DNA of 38,124 nt from Bacteroidota bacterium. Its GTDB lineage: Bacteria; Bacteroidota; Bacteroidia; Bacteroidales; PUMT01. Below the pieces are notes generated by a model that did not search any database, was not told where the DNA came from, and saw nothing but the letters and a program-made list of their open reading frames with translations. Within the stretch, counting starts at the first letter, position 1. Each line of letters opens with the position of its first letter. Where the stretch lies: assembly GCA_003551495.1 (NCBI GenBank), contig PUMT01000195.1, positions 1-38,124 on the forward strand. Reading direction: 5' to 3'. The translations under genes and the position numbers were made by a program. Positions 10,335 through 20,289 of the stretch are shown here, one piece after another.

Positions 10335-10744
10335 GATATCCGCACTTTAATAAAAAGATTCGATTTAAATTTTTTATACCCCTTTATTTTTGTCTGAGGG
10401 CTAAACGTACCACCTCAAATAGAAATCATTAACCCCCCGCAATCAGGTCGGAAAAACCATTTGGTATTGATTTTTGTCTGCCGGGCGAGACCTCTGTTCT
10501 GGAATAAAAGATTATTAACTTCCTGCAATCAGATTAAAAACATAATTGGTTCTTGGTTGTTTCCGTATTTATTTATATATTTGCGTACCTAATTACTCTT
10601 TTAAGTGCTTTGACAAAATTAAACTCATTAATACGAATGAATCGTCCATGACGATATTTTCAATCTCTTCACAAAAGAGATGAATTTTACATCATATGTG
10701 TTATGCATGAAGCGCATATAATTTACCAAACATAATTTATACAG

Positions 10745-11662
10745 ATGGAAAGGGAAATAATAAAAATTGATGAAGAAAAATGCAATGGTTGCGGACTTTG
10801 CATTCCAAACTGCCATGAAGGCGCTTTGCAGATAATTGACGGTAAAGCCAGGCTGGTAAGCGAACTGATGTGTGACGGACTCGGCGCCTGTATAGGGCAT
10901 TGCCCCGAAGATGCACTGGAAATCGAGGTAAGGGAAGCCGAGCCTTATGATGAAATAAAAGTCATAAAAGAAATGGTCCCAAAAGGCAAAAATGTTGTAA
11001 CAGCTCATTTACTGCATCTGAAAGACCATAACGAGGCTGATTATCTCAGTCAGGCTGCCGGCTATCTTACAAAAAACAAGGATAAAATAAACTTCCCTGT
11101 TGAAGAGGTTCTGGCAAAAATTGGAAGTACTCAGAATGCAAAGGAAAGTGGTAAAAGTGTTTCCGCAAGTGAAATGCAGTCCGGTGAAACCCCTGCACCA
11201 AAGGGATGCCCGGGAGCACGTTCCTTCTCTTTCGGTAAGGATAATAATCAGCCGGCAGTTGATAATGACAGCCATTCACCTTCACAATTAAGGCAATGGC
11301 CTGTTCAGCTTCACCTGATCAATCCTGATGCATCACATTTCCGGGGAAGCGATCTGTTACTGGCTGCCGACTGCACTGCTTTTGCATCCGGAAATTTCCA
11401 TTCCGCACATCTTAAAAACAGGACTCTAGCAATAGCTTGTCCGAAACTAGACAGAAATCAGGAGATCTATTTCAATAAGATTGCTGATCTGATTGACAGG
11501 GCAAAAATTAATACCCTTACTGTTATGATAATGGAAGTCCCATGCTGCAGCGGACTTCTTCAAATGGCCAGATCGGCAGTCAAAGAAGCTGCACGAAAAG
11601 TGCCGTTAAAACAGATCACACTGGGTATTAAGGGAAATATTCTGAGTGAGGAATGGGTTTAG
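10745..11662 (+). CDS. 4Fe-4S binding (dicluster ferredoxin-like) protein
   Basis: CNGCGLCIPNC and CDGLGACIGHCPEDAL cluster motifs at the N-terminus, with further conserved-looking Cys (KGCPGAR, DCTAF, ACPKLD, VPCCSG) in the C-terminal domain. Confidence 0.88.
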   Translation: MEREIIKIDEEKCNGCGLCIPNCHEGALQIIDGKARLVSELMCDGLGACIGHCPEDALEIEVREAEPYDEIKVIKEMVPKGKNVVTAHLLHLKDHNEADYLSQAAGYLTKNKDKINFPVEEVLAKIGSTQNAKESGKSVSASEMQSGETPAPKGCPGARSFSFGKDNNQPAVDNDSHSPSQLRQWPVQLHLINPDASHFRGSDLLLAADCTAFASGNFHSAHLKNRTLAIACPKLDRNQEIYFNKIADLIDRAKINTLTVMIMEVPCCSGLLQMARSAVKEAARKVPLKQITLGIKGNILSEEWV

Positions 11663-11774
11663 TATTTTTTCGTTTTTTGAACAAACCTGTTTATTTTTTG
11701 TAAAATTGTATGATAAACTATTTTTACAATCAGAAATTGACCCTGTTATCCCGGGATCTTAAAAATCAGGTAAT

Positions 11775-12269
11775 ATGAAACTTCCAAAACCTACTAATGC
11801 AGAAAAATGGTGGAATATGGTTTCCACTCTTGTATTTGTTTTACTGGTAATTATTGCCGGGAAACTTTTTGAAGGTGCGGAAGTCGATTTCCGGGAAATA
11901 TCAGCTTTTGAGCTTTTCATTATAATTCTTGCCACCTACAGGGTGACCCGTATGCTGGTGTACGACAGGGTGTTCAAGCTTATACGCGACCTGATACGCA
12001 AAATGGAAGGAAAGGGTTTTGGTGATTCACTGAAAGCAATAGTTACATGCCCCTGGTGTGCAGGTGTATGGCTTGCACTTTTTAACACCTCAATCTATTA
12101 TCTGGTACCTTACGGTGATTTGTTTGTTACTTTAATGGCTGTTGCTGGTGTTGCAACTTTTCTGCAACTTTCAATAAATGTTATAGGCCTTAAAGCAGAT
12201 GAAAAACAGATTGACCTAAAAAGAAAACAGGATAATGAAAGCGGCAAAGATCAAAAAACGGGTTATTAA
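11775..12269 (+). CDS. DUF1360-like membrane protein
   Basis: TM segments plus ATYRVTRMLVYDRVF and TCPWCAGVWLALF, which match the DUF1360 pattern. Confidence 0.75.
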   Translation: MKLPKPTNAEKWWNMVSTLVFVLLVIIAGKLFEGAEVDFREISAFELFIIILATYRVTRMLVYDRVFKLIRDLIRKMEGKGFGDSLKAIVTCPWCAGVWLALFNTSIYYLVPYGDLFVTLMAVAGVATFLQLSINVIGLKADEKQIDLKRKQDNESGKDQKTGY

Positions 12270-12495
12270 GTATCTCCGGAATAATGAGAATTAACAGAAT
12301 AATATGCGTATGAAAATACAATCATTAACCAAAAATCATTTTAAGTCCGGTATATTTCATAACCATTGAATTTTTCAGTAATATTGTTGAAAGAACTATT
12401 TTTTTATATATATTTAGGCATTAAGTTACTATTTTACTTTATTCATGCCTGTACTTGCAGGTAATTATTAATAACCACTAATAAAAATTATTACT

Positions 12496-14154
12496 ATGAG
12501 TATGTTTTGTTATCAGTGCCAGGAAGCAGCTAAAGGAACAGGTTGCACTGTGAAGGGAGTTTGCGGTAAAACCGGAGACGTTGCAAATCTACAGGACCTG
12601 CTCCTGTTTGTAATCAAGGGTATCTCTTTCTACAACAGGCAAGCTGTAAAAAAAGGCCTGGAAGATCCTGAAGTTGACAAATTTGTGATCAACGGACTTT
12701 TTACAACTGTCACCAACACCAATTTTGACAGGAATGCTTTTATTGACCTTATAGGCAAAGGGCTTGAAATACGTAACAAGCTTAGGGAAAAAGTCGAAAG
12801 CACCGGTTCCGGAGATTCAGATGCAGTCAGGCTTCATGATTCGGCCACATGGGAGCCTTCTTCAATTGATGAATACGATGAAAAGGCCAAATCAACAGGC
12901 GTTTTGTCAACCGAAAATGAAGATATACGCTCCCTGCGAGAGCTAATAACCTACGGACTGAAAGGAATGGCTGCCTATACAGAGCATGCTATGAATCTCG
13001 GACAAAATGACACATCAATACACAAATTTGTTCAGGAAACACTTGTCGCGCTTACAAATGACGACCTGAACGCAGAAGAACTGACAAATCTTGTTTTGGA
13101 AACCGGAAGTTATGGAGTAAAGGCAATGTCTCTTCTGGATAAGGCAAACACTTCAGCTTACGGCAATCCTGAACTCACCAGGGTAAATATTGGAGTCCGC
13201 AACAACCCGGGGATACTTATCAGCGGCCACGACCTGAAGGATATGGAAGAACTGCTTAAGCAGACGGAAGGAACAGGTGTTGATGTGTACACTCACAGTG
13301 AAATGCTGCCTGCCCATTATTACCCTGCTTTCAAGAAATACAGCCATTTTGCAGGTAATTATGGACACTCATGGTGGAAACAGAAAGAAGAGTTTGAAAC
13401 ATTCAACGGCCCCATCCTTTTCACAACAAACTGCATTGTGCCTCCGCCAAAAAACGCAACCTACAAGGATAAGGTTTACACTACAGGTGCAGCAGGGTTC
13501 GACGGATTCCCCCATATACCCCCAAGAAAAGAAGGTGGAGAAAAAGACTTTTCCGGGATAATCGAACATGCAAAAAAATGCAAACCTCCGGTTGAAATAG
13601 AAAACGGCGAAATAGTAGGTGGTTTTGCCCATGCACAGGTTTTTGCGCTGGCCGATAAAGTTGTTGAAGCAGTTAAGTCGGGTGCTATAAGGAAATTTTT
13701 CGTAATGGCCGGATGCGACGGCAGGATGAAAAGTCGTGAATACTATACCGAATTTGCTGATAAACTGCCCGAAGATACTGTAGTTCTGACAGCAGGTTGT
13801 GCTAAATACCGCTATAACAAACTACCTCTTGGCGATATTGGTGGCATACCAAGGGTTCTGGATGCGGGGCAGTGCAACGATTCATATTCTCTGGCAGTAA
13901 TTGCTATGAAACTCAAGGAAGTTTTTGAGCTTAACGATATAAATGAACTGCCCATTGCATACAACATAGCATGGTATGAGCAAAAGGCTGTCATAGTATT
14001 GCTGGCTCTTCTTTCACTTGGAGTGAAAAATATTCATCTTGGCCCAACTCTGCCTGCATTCCTTTCGCCAAACGTAGCAAATGTTCTGGTTGAAAAATTC
14101 GGCATCGGAGGAATTGCCAATGTGGAAGATGATATAAAAATGTTTCTCAGTTAA
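12496..14154 (+). CDS. hcp: Hydroxylamine reductase / hybrid cluster protein
   Basis: [24 protein letters not shown]-terminal cluster, plus [49 protein letters not shown] and [10 protein letters not shown]. Confidence 0.97.
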   Translation: MSMFCYQCQEAAKGTGCTVKGVCGKTGDVANLQDLLLFVIKGISFYNRQAVKKGLEDPEVDKFVINGLFTTVTNTNFDRNAFIDLIGKGLEIRNKLREKVESTGSGDSDAVRLHDSATWEPSSIDEYDEKAKSTGVLSTENEDIRSLRELITYGLKGMAAYTEHAMNLGQNDTSIHKFVQETLVALTNDDLNAEELTNLVLETGSYGVKAMSLLDKANTSAYGNPELTRVNIGVRNNPGILISGHDLKDMEELLKQTEGTGVDVYTHSEMLPAHYYPAFKKYSHFAGNYGHSWWKQKEEFETFNGPILFTTNCIVPPPKNATYKDKVYTTGAAGFDGFPHIPPRKEGGEKDFSGIIEHAKKCKPPVEIENGEIVGGFAHAQVFALADKVVEAVKSGAIRKFFVMAGCDGRMKSREYYTEFADKLPEDTVVLTAGCAKYRYNKLPLGDIGGIPRVLDAGQCNDSYSLAVIAMKLKEVFELNDINELPIAYNIAWYEQKAVIVLLALLSLGVKNIHLGPTLPAFLSPNVANVLVEKFGIGGIANVEDDIKMFLS

Positions 14155-14163
14155 ATTGGGTTG

Positions 14164-14202
14164 AAAATTCCGTTGCCCTTTCAGGGTAACGGAATTTTTT
14201 TA
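14164..14202 (+). terminator. Rho-independent terminator after hcp
   Basis: AAAATTCCGTTGCCCT-TTC-AGGGTAACGGAATTTTTTT stem-loop followed by a T-run. Confidence 0.85.
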
Positions 14203-14216
14203 ATTAAATAAAAAAA

Positions 14217-14552
14217 ATGACACATCATAAAGAATTCAAGAAATCTGAAAAATTCAGGTTCAACAATGAGATTGGCTATGCTGAAGGTGGCATTGTAAGT
14301 AAAAATGTTCTTAAGAGAAAAACCGGGAATATTTCACTTTTCGCATTTGACAAAGGTGAAGGACTCAGCGAGCATACTGCCCCCTTTGATGCAATGGTGC
14401 AGATTACCGAAGGCAAAGCTTTGGTTACAATCGATAAAAAGAGTTATAATCTGGAGGAGGGCGAAACCATAATAATGCCTGCAAACATACCGCACGCATT
14501 GAAAGCATCCGAAAAGTTCAAAATGGTGCTTACAATGATAAAAGAGGAGTAG
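14217..14552 (+). CDS. Small cupin-domain protein
   Basis: FDKGEGLSEHTAPFDAMVQITEGKALVTIDKKSYNLEEGETIIMPANIPHALKA matches both cupin motifs. Confidence 0.88.
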   Translation: MTHHKEFKKSEKFRFNNEIGYAEGGIVSKNVLKRKTGNISLFAFDKGEGLSEHTAPFDAMVQITEGKALVTIDKKSYNLEEGETIIMPANIPHALKASEKFKMVLTMIKEE

Positions 14553-14621
14553 CCAGGTTTGATCCTTTTATGATAATTTTTTTCTTGCCTGTGTTGTACT
14601 TTCGGATTAAAAAAATTTATG

Positions 14622-14629
14622 TACATTTG
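14622..14629 (+). promoter_or_regulatory. Candidate -7 box (TACATTTG) for nrfHA
   Basis: Matches the Bacteroidota TAnnTTTG -7 consensus. A TTTC -33-like element (14600-14603) lies 18 nt upstream. Confidence 0.5.
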
Positions 14630-14728
14630 AAAGTAAATCGGTTTTCGGGTACATATTAGCCATAATTATGGTTGTAAACTTTTAAGGTAAGATGCATCAG
14701 GTCTAAGAGTTAATTTAAATATTTACCC

Positions 14729-15319
14729 ATGAAGCGGATCATCAAATTTCTGGCACCACCTCCAAAATGGCAACCGGCTGTAGTTGTGTTGCTTGGAGTT
14801 TTTACCGGAATCCTTATCCTGATTGTACACGCATCCGAAGTTCAGTCATATATATCTGATAATCCTGAAACCTGCATAAACTGTCATGTAATGTATCCGC
14901 AGTATGCTTCCTGGTCAAAAAGCAGTCACCGGGAAGCCGCAAACTGTGCCGATTGCCATGTCCCGCATGACAATTTCGTAAGAAAATACTATTTCAAAGC
15001 CAAGGACGGCATGCGTCATGCCACAATTTTTACTGCAAGGACTGAACCCCAGGTAATCGAAATTAAGCCCTCGGGTATTAACGTTGTTCAGGAAAACTGC
15101 ATCAGATGCCATATTGATCTGGTTGAAACAACCCGTATTGTTGAAGTTACAGGAACCGGTCATGCCAAAGGCGACGGGCACCGGTGCTGGGACTGCCACA
15201 GGGAAGTTCCTCACGGAACTGTAAGGAGCCTCTCTTCAGCACCATTTTCACTTGTTCCAAGACTTCCGTCGCTGACCCCAAAATGGTTTGAACGTTTAAG
15301 AGATGATGATAATAACTGA
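14729..15319 (+). CDS. nrfH: Cytochrome c nitrite reductase small subunit (tetraheme)
   Basis: N-terminal TM anchor and four CXXCH motifs: CINCH, CADCH, CIRCH, CWDCH. nrfA follows directly. Confidence 0.96.
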   Translation: MKRIIKFLAPPPKWQPAVVVLLGVFTGILILIVHASEVQSYISDNPETCINCHVMYPQYASWSKSSHREAANCADCHVPHDNFVRKYYFKAKDGMRHATIFTARTEPQVIEIKPSGINVVQENCIRCHIDLVETTRIVEVTGTGHAKGDGHRCWDCHREVPHGTVRSLSSAPFSLVPRLPSLTPKWFERLRDDDNN

Positions 15320-15362
15320 ATAAAAGAAAAAAATTGAATATATAACTTAAAAACTCCCTGAA

Positions 15363-16835
15363 ATGAAAAGCATCCGAGAACTAACGGAAAAAAAACCCTG
15401 GCTAAGCTGGGTATTGTTTTTTGGAACCGTTGCAGTAGTTTTTCTTTTGGGTTTGTTTGCAGCTTCCATTGTGGAAAGGAGAACCGAAGCCCAGCTCTAC
15501 TTTCAAATGGTTGAACCCATATCAGAATGGGAGCCGAGGAATGAAGTATGGGGACAAAATTTCCCGAGGCAGTTTGAATCTTACCTGCAAACCCTTGACA
15601 CCACATTTGAAAGCAAATACTACGGCTCGGTAATGATAGATTACCTGGAAAAATATCCCGAACTGGTAATTCTATGGGCAGGGTATGCATTCGCGCGTGA
15701 TTATAACCAGGGAAGGGGACATTACTACTCGGTTACCGATGTACACAACACACTCCGGACAGTTCAGCCACAGCCCGCTACCTGCTGGACTTGCAAAAGC
15801 ACCGATGTTCCCAGGGTAATGGCTGAAATTGGTGTTGGGGAGTTTTACAGCTCCACATGGAGCGAGATGGGGAGCCAGATAATAAATCCAATTGGATGCC
15901 AGGACTGCCACGATCCTGAAACAATGAACCTTCGAATTACCAGACCGGCACTAATCGAAGCTTTCGAACGCCGCGGAGTCGATATTAACAAAGCAACACA
16001 CCAGGAGATGCGTTCACTTGTTTGTGCTCAATGCCATGTTGAATACTATTTCGGGGAAAACAACTATTTGATATTCCCCTGGGACGAAGGATTCAAGGCA
16101 GATGAAATGGAAACCTATTTTGACAACCTTGAGTTTGCAGACTGGACTCATGCTCTGAGCCGTGCACCCATGCTTAAAACCCAGCACCCTGACTATGAGC
16201 TCTACAAAACAGGGATACATGCCGAAAGAGGTGTCTCATGTGCAGATTGCCATATGCCCTATAAAAGGGAAGGCGGACTTAAATTCACTAACCACCACCT
16301 TACAAGTCCGCTTCAAAATATTGAAGGTTCATGCCAGGTTTGTCACAGGGAGGGCGAAGAAAAACTGCGCCAGATAGTATATGACAGGCAGAACAAAATA
16401 AGCGAAATGAGAAGAATAGCTGAAAAAAACCTTGCAAGGCTTCACATAGAAGCTAAAACCGCATGGGATGCCGGAGCAACTGAAGAAGAAATGGAGCCTG
16501 TTCTTCAGCTCATTCGCCATTCTCAATGGAGGTGGGACTGGGTTGCAGCTGCCAACAGCATGGGATTCCATTCACCGGCTGAAGCTCTGCGGGTTCTTGG
16601 CACATCAATACAAAAGGCTCAGGAAGGAAGAGTTTTGCTTGCCAGAATATTTTCACGTTATAACGTACCACAGCCTGTTGAAATGCCCGACATATCAACA
16701 AAAGAAAAAGCACAGGCGTATCTGGGACTTGATATGGATCAAATAGTTGCTGAAAAGGAAGAATTCCTGCAGGAAACACTTCCGGAATGGCTCGAAGAAG
16801 CTAAAAGACGTGAAGCCGGATATAGCTCCCGGTAA
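15363..16835 (+). CDS. nrfA: Ammonia-forming cytochrome c nitrite reductase
   Basis: Characteristic CXXCK heme (CWTCK) plus four CXXCH motifs (CQDCH, CAQCH, CADCH, CQVCH). Confidence 0.97.
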   Translation: MKSIRELTEKKPWLSWVLFFGTVAVVFLLGLFAASIVERRTEAQLYFQMVEPISEWEPRNEVWGQNFPRQFESYLQTLDTTFESKYYGSVMIDYLEKYPELVILWAGYAFARDYNQGRGHYYSVTDVHNTLRTVQPQPATCWTCKSTDVPRVMAEIGVGEFYSSTWSEMGSQIINPIGCQDCHDPETMNLRITRPALIEAFERRGVDINKATHQEMRSLVCAQCHVEYYFGENNYLIFPWDEGFKADEMETYFDNLEFADWTHALSRAPMLKTQHPDYELYKTGIHAERGVSCADCHMPYKREGGLKFTNHHLTSPLQNIEGSCQVCHREGEEKLRQIVYDRQNKISEMRRIAEKNLARLHIEAKTAWDAGATEEEMEPVLQLIRHSQWRWDWVAAANSMGFHSPAEALRVLGTSIQKAQEGRVLLARIFSRYNVPQPVEMPDISTKEKAQAYLGLDMDQIVAEKEEFLQETLPEWLEEAKRREAGYSSR

Positions 16836-16861
16836 TAAAAAAGATATTCAAACTCTCATAG

Positions 16862-16898
16862 TCCCTCCATTCAAAAACCTGAAGGAGGGATTTTTTTT
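16862..16898 (+). terminator. Rho-independent terminator after nrfA
   Basis: TCCCTCC-A-TTC-AAAAACCT-GAA-GGAGGGA followed by TTTTTTTT. Confidence 0.82.
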
Positions 16899-16959
16899 GT
16901 AAATTGTTTCTTTCCTTCCAAAATTTTCATTTTCTTAACAAAATATTTCGGACGAGAAG

Positions 16960-19900
16960 ATGCTTCCACAAAGAGACATAAACAAAAGGTTCAGGTTCCG
17001 TATAATTATATTTTCACTGACTTTGGTCGGCATATTACTCATTGCTGCTTCATACGGTTTTTACAGGAATCAGCTACTTCTTAAAAAAACTTCTGAAAAT
17101 GAAATTGTTTTTAAAAACAGATCGGAATTGTCAAACAGGGCTTTAAAACTGGCCGGTGAAATTAAAGAAATATCCGCCAGTTTAGCCGAAAATCAGAGAG
17201 TATCAGAGTTGCTGCACAAAAGGGAATATGAACTGCTTACCGCGGAGGTTGAATCATTTCAAAACAGACTCGGGGAAAAATATAATTTCAGTTATTTTTT
17301 AAATTTCTACTTTCCGGATCAAACACTTTTCTTATCAAGCAATTACAAAGAAGAACTGTTTGTTTCCCCACGCCATTCGCTTGTTAGAAAGGTAACAGAG
17401 AAAGAGTCTCCTTTTAAAGGGCACAAAATTGTTGATAATGACCTGTATTTTAAAATAGTATCTCCCGTTTTTCACAACGGATCATTTTCCGGTCTAGTAG
17501 AATTTGGATTGCGCGACAAAGAGTTGATTGAATATTTTCAAAAAGGTATAAATGTTTCGGCAGCACTCTATTTCCCCAAGACTCTCTTCCCCCTTGTCAA
17601 CAATATACTGCCCGGGAAAAGTTTTGATTTTGAACAATTTTGCCTGAAAATTTTTGAAAATGAAGGGCTGTTTTTGGAATTTTATGATAATGACAGGCAA
17701 ACAGACCGGTTTTCTGTACGCTTTGATCAAAAACATTATATTATCGAAGATGCAGGGATTATTTACTGGTCTGATGAAATTCCTCTGGGTGGACTACTGT
17801 TAGCCCATGATACCACTCATATATTTAAAGGATACAACCGTGCTGTTCTTGCCGGCATTTTTTCCTTGTTTTTTCTGGTTGCAGCCACATATATTGCTGC
17901 AAAAGTATTTGCCGGAAGAACCGTTTCAGGTTTCAGTAAAAGTTACAAAAATCTGTTTGACAGGCTGGAAGAAAAAAATGAAAAGATAACAGAATCTGCC
18001 CTCGAAGTTCACAATATTTTCAATTCCACTGCAACTGCAATCAGAGTAATTAACAAAGATTTTCAGATCATCCGTATCAATAATTCATACGCAAAAAACT
18101 TCAAGCTAAACCCCGAAAAAACTGAAGGCAAAAAATGCTACGATTACTGGCCTGAATCCAGATGCCATAAAGATTCCTGTCCACTGACCAGAATAATGAA
18201 AGGAGAAAAAAATATTGAGAGCGAAATTGTAAAACCTGATAAAACAGGAAAAGAGATTGCAGGGATTCAAACATGCATCCCTTTATACGATGAAAAAGGG
18301 AACCTGAAGGGTATGGTAGAGGATTTCAGGGATATTTCAGAAAGGAAAAAAACTGAAGATGCAATTATAAAAAGTGAAAAAGAGCTTAAAAATTTCATTT
18401 ACAATCTTCCCCTGGGTGTATTTATAAAGGATTCTCAAAGCCGTCCCTTTTACCATAACAGGTACATGGATGAAGTATTTTGCAGGAAAAACTGTACTGA
18501 AAATACACCCCATGAATTATTCCCTGGTAAAATTGCCCGGCTTGAAAGAGATGAGGATAAAAAAGTGCTTTCAGGTGAAAATATAGTAGTTGAAAAGATC
18601 CTGCCTGATAAAAATGGAAGGGAACGGATCTACATGGTCCATAAATTCGCAATGAAAGAGATTCATGGCACCTCACGCATCGGTGGAATATACATTGATA
18701 TTACAAAACGTAAAGAGGCTGAATATAAGCTGAGGATCCTGTCACGTGCAATAAGGTATTCACCTGTTTGCGTCGTAATAACTGATCCTGAGGGCAATAT
18801 AGAATTTGTTAACCCGGCCTTCACCCACATTACAGGTTACAGCTTTGCGGAAGTAATGGGGAAAAATATGAACATTGTCAACTCGGGAAAACATAAGGGT
18901 GAATTCTTCATGAAAATGTGGAAAACAATTAAAAGCGGAAAAGACTGGCAGGGGGAAATACTGAACAGAAAAAAGGATGGTACACTTTTCTGGGAAAAAG
19001 TTGCTATATCGGCAATTATAAACAATAAGGGGAAAATCACTCATTTTGTGGCAATCAAGGATGATATCACAAAAAGTAAAGAGGCTGAAGAACAAATAAA
19101 AAAGGCAAAAGAGAAAGCGGAAGAAAGTGACAGGCTGAAAACCACTTTTCTTGCCAATATGTCTCATGAAATCAGAACTCCCATGAATGCTATCGTGGGA
19201 CTTTCAAGATTACTTGTCGATACCGGGATATCGCTGGAAGAGCGCAAATCTTTCACAGGCATAATTAACGAAAACAGTCAGACGCTTCTTAAACTTATTG
19301 AGGACATTATAGATATTTCAAAAATTGAAGCCGGACAAATAAGTATAAACAAAAGCGAATGTCAGTTAAACCAGCTTCTTGATGAAATACTGAATACTTT
19401 CAAATCCCAGATAGAAAAACAGGAGGGTAAACGTATCAGATTATCGGCTCACAAAGGCCTTGATAACACGAGGGCAACAATAATAACTGACCCCCATCGC
19501 CTGAGACAGATACTTTTCAACCTTATCGGGAACTCCTGCAAATTCACCGATAAAGGATCGGTTGATTATGGTTACGAACTTTCAGACTCCGGAAAACTGA
19601 AGTTTTATGTAAAAGATACCGGTATAGGAATATCAAAGGATAAAACTGAAATTATCTTTAACCGATTCAGGCAGGCAGAGGATTCGACAACGAGAAATTA
19701 CGGGGGGGCAGGTCTTGGACTTACAATTTCAAAAAGCCTGGTTGAGATACTTGGAGGAGAAATATGGGTTAATTCAATACCCGGTGAAGGGACAATTTTT
19801 TACTTTACACTCCCCTACCAGCGTGCAGCAACAAAAAAACCTGCCGGCAAGGTTGTGCAAATCAGCAAAGGGAAAGAATTGTCCTTTAAAGAAAAAACAA

Positions 19901-20259
19901 TACTGGTCGCAGAAGATATAGAAGCTAACTACCGCCTTATAGAAGCCCTGCTCAAGAAAACAGATGCAACAGTATTGTGGGCGAGAGATGGTGAAGAAAC
20001 AATTGAAATGTGCCGCAGAAAAAATAATATCGATCTGGTTCTTCTGGATATCAACATGCCGGGTATCAACGGTTATGAAGCACTGGTTGAAATAAAGAAG
20101 CTAAAAACTTCTCTGCCTGTAATAATGCAAACCGCTTATGCCATGCCAGGTGAAGAGGAGCGATTCATAAAGGCAGGATGTGACGGGTACATAACTAAAC
20201 CAATAAACAGTGATGTATTCCTGAACACAATAAGAAAATGCCTTGAAACACCATTATAG
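16960..20259 (+). CDS. PAS-domain hybrid sensor histidine kinase / response regulator
   Basis: Two TM segments flank an extracytoplasmic sensor. Several PAS domains follow, then HisKA (FLANMSHEIRTPMNAIVGLS), HATPase (DTGIGIS, GGAGLGLTISKSLVEILGG) and receiver (LVLLDINMPGINGYEAL...GYITKPIN). Confidence 0.94.
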   Translation: MLPQRDINKRFRFRIIIFSLTLVGILLIAASYGFYRNQLLLKKTSENEIVFKNRSELSNRALKLAGEIKEISASLAENQRVSELLHKREYELLTAEVESFQNRLGEKYNFSYFLNFYFPDQTLFLSSNYKEELFVSPRHSLVRKVTEKESPFKGHKIVDNDLYFKIVSPVFHNGSFSGLVEFGLRDKELIEYFQKGINVSAALYFPKTLFPLVNNILPGKSFDFEQFCLKIFENEGLFLEFYDNDRQTDRFSVRFDQKHYIIEDAGIIYWSDEIPLGGLLLAHDTTHIFKGYNRAVLAGIFSLFFLVAATYIAAKVFAGRTVSGFSKSYKNLFDRLEEKNEKITESALEVHNIFNSTATAIRVINKDFQIIRINNSYAKNFKLNPEKTEGKKCYDYWPESRCHKDSCPLTRIMKGEKNIESEIVKPDKTGKEIAGIQTCIPLYDEKGNLKGMVEDFRDISERKKTEDAIIKSEKELKNFIYNLPLGVFIKDSQSRPFYHNRYMDEVFCRKNCTENTPHELFPGKIARLERDEDKKVLSGENIVVEKILPDKNGRERIYMVHKFAMKEIHGTSRIGGIYIDITKRKEAEYKLRILSRAIRYSPVCVVITDPEGNIEFVNPAFTHITGYSFAEVMGKNMNIVNSGKHKGEFFMKMWKTIKSGKDWQGEILNRKKDGTLFWEKVAISAIINNKGKITHFVAIKDDITKSKEAEEQIKKAKEKAEESDRLKTTFLANMSHEIRTPMNAIVGLSRLLVDTGISLEERKSFTGIINENSQTLLKLIEDIIDISKIEAGQISINKSECQLNQLLDEILNTFKSQIEKQEGKRIRLSAHKGLDNTRATIITDPHRLRQILFNLIGNSCKFTDKGSVDYGYELSDSGKLKFYVKDTGIGISKDKTEIIFNRFRQAEDSTTRNYGGAGLGLTISKSLVEILGGEIWVNSIPGEGTIFYFTLPYQRAATKKPAGKVVQISKGKELSFKEKTILVAEDIEANYRLIEALLKKTDATVLWARDGEETIEMCRRKNNIDLVLLDINMPGINGYEALVEIKKLKTSLPVIMQTAYAMPGEEERFIKAGCDGYITKPINSDVFLNTIRKCLETPL

Positions 20260-20289
20260 AAAATTGCTCCAGAAGAGCAGGCTCCGGTT

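Noticed and set aside
10628-11008. 126-aa minus-strand ORF overlapping the 4Fe-4S gene start
   Set aside because: Its sequence is Phe/Tyr-rich shadow sequence, and the plus-strand ferredoxin motifs are unambiguous.
15211-15690. 159-aa minus-strand ORF spanning the nrfH/nrfA junction
   Set aside because: Antisense to well-supported multiheme cytochrome genes; no domain seen.
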